Positions 7,007 to 9,398 of a DNA stretch of 9,398 nucleotides are shown one piece after another. Source of the DNA: Thermohalobaculum sp035513135 (lineage in GTDB: Bacteria; Pseudomonadota; Alphaproteobacteria; Rhodobacterales; Rhodobacteraceae). The number at the start of each line of letters is the position of its first letter. The stretch's first letter is position 1. Where the stretch lies: assembly GCA_035513135.1 (NCBI GenBank), contig DATKCQ010000062.1, forward strand, positions 1 through 9,398. Reading direction: 5' to 3'. Under the pieces are notes generated by a model. It was not told the origin of the DNA and searched no databases. It was given only the letters and a program-made list of their open reading frames with translations. The position numbers and the translations under genes are program-made.

Positions 7007-7838
7007 GCCCGGTGAAGACCGGCGCGCGCTTCTCGAGCAGCGCGTCCACCGCCTCCTCGTGGTCCGCGGTCTGGTGCGCGGCGCCCTGGTAGGCGGCCGC
7101 CAGCTCGAGCAGCGAGTCGAGCCGGGTGTTCAGCCCCTCGCGCAGCAGCCGCTTGGCGAGGCGCAACTGGCGCGGCGGGTTCACGGCGATTCGCCCGGCC
7201 AGCGCGCGGGCCGCGGGCAGCAGCTCGTCGGGCTCGACCACCTGCGAGACGAGGCCCCAGGCGAGCGCCGTCGCCGCGTCCACCGGCTCGGCCGTGAAGG
7301 TCATCTCGGCGGCACGCGACAGCCCCACCTGGCGCGGCAGCAGCCAGCCGCCGCCGTCGCCCGAGATCAGCCCCACCCGCACGAAGTTCTCGGCGAAGGT
7401 GGCGCGCGTCGAGGCGATGCGCATGTCGCACAGGCAGGTGGTGTCGCAACCCGCCCCGTAGGCCGGCCCGTTCACCGCGGCGATCAGCGGCACCTCGCAC
7501 TCCCACAGCGCCCTGGCCACGCTCTGGATGCCGCGCCGGTAGCCGTCGCGCACCGCGATCGCGTCACCCGCGAAGATGCCGCTCCTCTCCTTCATGTGCT
7601 TGAGGTTGCCGCCCGAGGAGAACGCCTTGCCCGCCCCGGTGACGATGGCGCAACGCACGCTCAGGTCGCGGTTGAGCCGGTCGCAGGCCGCGACGATGGC
7701 GGCGCACATGTCCTGGTCGGTCAGCGCGTTCAGCGTCTCGGGCGCGTTGAAGGTCAGCGTGACGACGTGGCCGTCCTGCTGGTAGAGAAGTTTCCCGCTC
7801 GTGTCGCTCGTGTCGCTCGTGTCGCTCATGTCGCTCAT
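7002..7838 (-). CDS. Enoyl-CoA hydratase/isomerase (crotonase) family protein
   Basis: 278-residue crotonase-fold protein expected to bind an acyl-CoA. Family features: TLNALT at 35-40, the first oxyanion-hole segment GKAFSSGGNLK at 70-80, the second AAVNGPAYGAGCD at 120-132, and the C-terminal CoA-binding helices. By hand alignment with mammalian enoyl-CoA hydratase, the two catalytic glutamates are not conserved: the E144 position is Asp132 and the E164 position is Phe152, while an extra acidic residue, Asp161 in ISGDGGGWLLPR, lies in the active-site wall. Simple hydratase activity should therefore not be assumed; isomerase, hydrolase or another crotonase reaction is possible. GAGG lies six bases before the ATG at 7838, supporting that start. 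The first 15 residues come from a 9-bp tandem repeat and look disordered. The gene starts 25 bases after the nitrilase-family stop: one operon. Confidence 0.88.
   Translation of the reverse strand: MSDMSDTSDTSDTSGKLLYQQDGHVVTLTFNAPETLNALTDQDMCAAIVAACDRLNRDLSVRCAIVTGAGKAFSSGGNLKHMKERSGIFAGDAIAVRDGYRRGIQSVARALWECEVPLIAAVNGPAYGAGCDTTCLCDMRIASTRATFAENFVRVGLISGDGGGWLLPRQVGLSRAAEMTFTAEPVDAATALAWGLVSQVVEPDELLPAARALAGRIAVNPPRQLRLAKRLLREGLNTRLDSLLELAAAYQGAAHQTADHEEAVDALLEKRAPVFTGR
7794..7838 (-). repeat. 9-bp tandem repeat forming the crotonase N-terminus
   Basis: Five tandem 9-base units on the minus strand from 7838: ATGAGCGAC twice, ACGAGCGAC twice, and ACGAGCGGG, encoding MSD MSD TSD TSD TSG. Two consecutive units each carry an in-frame ATG, so two start codons lie nine bases apart; the first has the better-placed GAGG ribosome site. 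Copy-number change would be frame-neutral. Confidence 0.93.
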
Positions 7839-7863
7839 GGCATACCTCGGTTTTTGAGGACCC

Positions 7864-8742
7864 TCAGCTTTCGGGCCGGATGAAGTCGGGAACGCCGAGC
7901 TTCTCGAGCAGCCGCGTGGTCTCGCGGTGCACCAGCGCGATGTTGCTGTCGCGCACGGTGGGCAGCAGACGCCGCGCCTGGCGGAACCGGCCGTAGTCCA
8001 GCTCGGCGGTGATCAGCTCCTCCTCGCCCCCGGCCACCGCCATCTCGCGGCCGAACGGGTCGATGATGCGCGAGCCGCCCCAGAAGGTCAGGTCGCGCTC
8101 GGTGCCGGTCCGGTTCACCATGATCGACGGCGCGCCGTACATCATCGCGTAGAAGCGCATGGTCAGCGCCCAGCCGCCAGGGTTGTCGAACTCGGCGCCC
8201 ACCGCCTCGACGCCCGAGCTGACCGGCACGATCAGGAGCGCCGCGCCGTGCAGGAACGCCAGATGCGTGAGCGCCGGGTTCCACACGTCCGAGCAGATCA
8301 GGAGCCCCGCGCGCCAGTCCGCGTCGAGCGCGTAGGTATCGACGAAGCGCCCCGCGGCGTAGTGCTTGCCCTCCTCGAGCTTGCCGTAGGAGGGCAGGTT
8401 CACCTTGCGGTGCAGGTAGGCCACCCGGCCCCGGTGCAGGATCGCGGCGGCGTTGTAGAACTGGGCCGCCGGGCCTTCCTCGACGAAGCCGATCACGGTG
8501 GCCATGTCGCCCGCCGCCTCGGCGAGCCGCGCGAGGCGCGGGTCGTCGCGGCGCATCGCGGTGGCCAGCACGTCCTCGGCGCCGTGATGGCCGGTGAGCG
8601 AGGCCTCGGGCATGACCAGCAGGTCGAGCCCGGCGGATCGCCCCCGGGCGATCCAGTCGAGGTGGCACGGCAGGTTGGCGTCCACGTCGCCGATCGCGCT
8701 GGCGAACTGGGCGGCGCCGACCTTGAGCTTGCGCGGGGGCAT
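7864..8742 (-). CDS. Nitrilase-superfamily carbon-nitrogen hydrolase
   Basis: 292-residue amidohydrolase of the nitrilase (CN_hydrolase) superfamily, hydrolysing amide or nitrile C-N bonds through a Glu-Lys-Cys triad, all present: Glu46 in LLVMPEASLTGH, Lys113 in HRKVNLPSYG, and nucleophile Cys150 in LLICSDVWNPA. The LEEG segment at 122-125 supplies the supporting glutamate. The HRKVNLPSYGKLEEG wording resembles the glutaminase domain of glutamine-dependent NAD synthetases and the standalone amidases near that branch more than true nitrilases; the substrate cannot be deduced. AAGGAG lies seven bases before the ATG at 8742, giving a clear start. It is the first gene of a two-gene operon with the crotonase-family gene (25-base gap), which suggests that an amide-containing carbon source or a CoA-linked intermediate is being processed. 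Confidence 0.9.
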   Translation of the reverse strand: MPPRKLKVGAAQFASAIGDVDANLPCHLDWIARGRSAGLDLLVMPEASLTGHHGAEDVLATAMRRDDPRLARLAEAAGDMATVIGFVEEGPAAQFYNAAAILHRGRVAYLHRKVNLPSYGKLEEGKHYAAGRFVDTYALDADWRAGLLICSDVWNPALTHLAFLHGAALLIVPVSSGVEAVGAEFDNPGGWALTMRFYAMMYGAPSIMVNRTGTERDLTFWGGSRIIDPFGREMAVAGGEEELITAELDYGRFRQARRLLPTVRDSNIALVHRETTRLLEKLGVPDFIRPES

Positions 8743-8837
8743 GGCGGGTCTCCTTGGCGGTCAGAGCGACGTCCGGGGCGCAGGCAGCCGCGCCGCGCAG
8801 TCGATCCTATCAGATCATGCCGTGCCATTTGGGGAGC

Positions 8838-8860
8838 CCGGCCGCGACGATTTCGGCCGG
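8838..8860. repeat. Inverted repeat, 7-bp perfect arms
   Basis: CCGGCCG (8838-8844) and CGGCCGG (8854-8860) flank a 9-base loop CGACGATTT. It is GC-only and lies upstream of the nitrilase operon on its coding strand; it could be a terminator of upstream transcription, or chance in a GC-rich region. Confidence 0.4.
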
Positions 8861-8966
8861 AACCCACCCCATGCCGACCCGCGCGTTCAGCCCGGCCGCC
8901 GCCGGCGCGTCGAGCCGGCCCGGGAGGCCGCCCGGGATCCCCGCGCGCGCCGGGCTGGCCTCCAGC

Positions 8967-9001
8967 GCCTGCGCGCGCACCGCCGGGGCGCGCGCGCAGG
9001 C
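8967..9001. repeat. Inverted repeat, 12-bp perfect arms
   Basis: GCCTGCGCGCGC (8967-8978) and GCGCGCGCAGGC (8990-9001) are perfect reverse complements with an 11-base loop. The hairpin is very stable and lies about 130 bases past the stop of the Hpt-like gene, so a transcript-end role is possible. Part of the pairing comes from alternating GC runs, and no U tract follows. Confidence 0.5.
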
Positions 9002-9133
9002 CGCCGGGCGGGATGGCGGCAGCGAAGCGGTGGTCCGGGATGGCATGGGCGGCTGCATGCCGCCAGATTGCGTTCCCGCACCGCTCGGCGCAAGCACATG
9101 CCGTTCGCGGCCGCGCCCGGTGCGGCGCGGCGC

Positions 9134-9398
9134 TCAGGCGTTCAGCCGATGCCCGACGAATTCCAGCATGCGCTCGATATCCTCGAGCATCGCCGGAGCG
9201 GCCTGCCTGATCGCTGCCAGGTCGCGCCGGTTGACGGCGAGGTTGATGCGCTGCGCCCCCTGCGCCACCCGCGCGGCGCCGACCGCCCCGGCCACGGAGA
9301 TCAGGATGTGCGAGGCCGAGCCGATCGAGTCGATGTCCTCGGCCTCGAGCGCCTTTCTCAGACGATCCCGCGCCGCCCGCACATCCTCGTCCACCTTT
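9134..9398 (-). CDS. Hpt-like phosphotransfer domain, C-terminal part (5' end cut by window edge)
   Basis: The frame is open to the right edge; 88 codons plus the TGA at 9134 are visible. It resembles a histidine phosphotransfer (Hpt) domain: a four-helix pattern with SASHILISVAGAVGAARVA, matching the family pattern AHxLKGxxxxxG, and His29 (numbered from the GTG at 9394) as the candidate phosphorylated residue. The lysine that usually follows in HxLKG is absent (HILIS), so phosphotransfer is not certain. GTG at 9394 is an in-frame start candidate, but upstream codons stay open with no ribosome site visible, so this may equally be the end of a hybrid sensor kinase or a standalone phosphotransmitter. 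The family call is moderate; the rest of the protein is outside the window. Confidence 0.55.
   Translation of the reverse strand, partial: KVDEDVRAARDRLRKALEAEDIDSIGSASHILISVAGAVGAARVAQGAQRINLAVNRRDLAAIRQAAPAMLEDIERMLEFVGHRLNA

Larger units (their letters stand above)
8743..9133. other. Gene-poor interval with GC-rich hairpins
   Basis: 391 bases between the Hpt-like gene and the nitrilase-family gene, both on the minus strand. An open frame on the minus strand (8810-9097, 95 codons) is Ala/Pro/Arg-rich with no recognisable domain or ribosome site, so I do not call it. The interval should contain the promoter of the nitrilase-crotonase operon, but I find no convincing -35/-10 pair; the AT-richest point is around 8806-8830, including GATCCTATCAGATC. 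Two inverted repeats are listed separately. Confidence 0.5.

Noticed and set aside
8816..8831. Possible sigma-54 promoter (TGGCACG on the minus strand) upstream of the nitrilase operon
   Set aside because: The -24-like TGGCACG is present but there is no GC/TTGCA -12 element at the required spacing.
8810..9097. 95-codon minus-strand frame in the right-hand gap
   Set aside because: Low-complexity Ala/Pro/Arg translation, no ribosome site, no recognisable family; it could be a decayed remnant but I cannot support it.

Overview
The window is very GC-rich (clearly above 65 percent by eye) and densely coded, with strong G/C preference at third codon positions. Gene families and gene order point to an alphaproteobacterium, most likely a Rhodobacterales (Rhodobacteraceae) relative. 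Reasons are a DUF1127 small protein next to a LysR regulator, a tesA locus divergent from an ABC exporter pair, an arginase plus ornithine aminotransferase pair, and a TAGAGC-ended palindromic intergenic element of alphaproteobacterial style. This assignment is an inference from content, not a database match.

Layout. (1) Positions 1-2070, minus strand: an ABC exporter ATPase (YbbA/LolD type) followed, with a 4-base ATGA overlap, by its large permease (YbbP type), which runs off the left edge. (2) 2069-3330, plus strand: a secreted GDSL arylesterase/thioesterase-I-like enzyme (TesA) overlapping by ATGA with a 2'-5' RNA ligase-like cyclic phosphodiesterase (ThpR). The tesA-ybbA-ybbP divergent arrangement is the same as in E. 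coli; the 5' end of tesA here is odd. (3) 3328-3432: a two-hairpin element whose TAGAGC/GCTCTA ends supply the stop codons of both convergent neighbours. (4) 3430-3639 minus: an arginine-rich DUF1127 protein, divergent from (5) 3769-4635 plus: a LysR-type regulator. The 129-base, locally AT-richer space between them holds a perfect 9-bp inverted repeat that straddles a good promoter candidate. (6) 4787-6919 plus: arginase (rocF) and ornithine aminotransferase (rocD), which together take arginine to glutamate semialdehyde plus urea. (7) 6903-7006: a 14-bp minisatellite at the end of rocD, then a hairpin between convergent genes. (8) 7002-8742 minus: a nitrilase-superfamily carbon-nitrogen hydrolase followed 25 bases later by a crotonase-fold protein whose N-terminus is a 9-bp repeat. 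(9) 8743-9133: no convincing gene, with two strong GC hairpins. (10) 9134-9398 minus: the C-terminal end of an Hpt-like protein cut by the right edge.

The coherent functional unit is LysR-arginase-ornithine aminotransferase, probably a nitrogen-scavenging arginine catabolic module. DUF1127 may be linked to the same regulator through the shared divergent promoter. I saw no defence system, transposase, tRNA, rRNA or CRISPR array. The most interesting material is regulatory and repeat structure between otherwise ordinary genes: the TAGAGC element, the LysR intergenic operator, the two short tandem arrays that bracket the crotonase gene, and the disturbed start of tesA.
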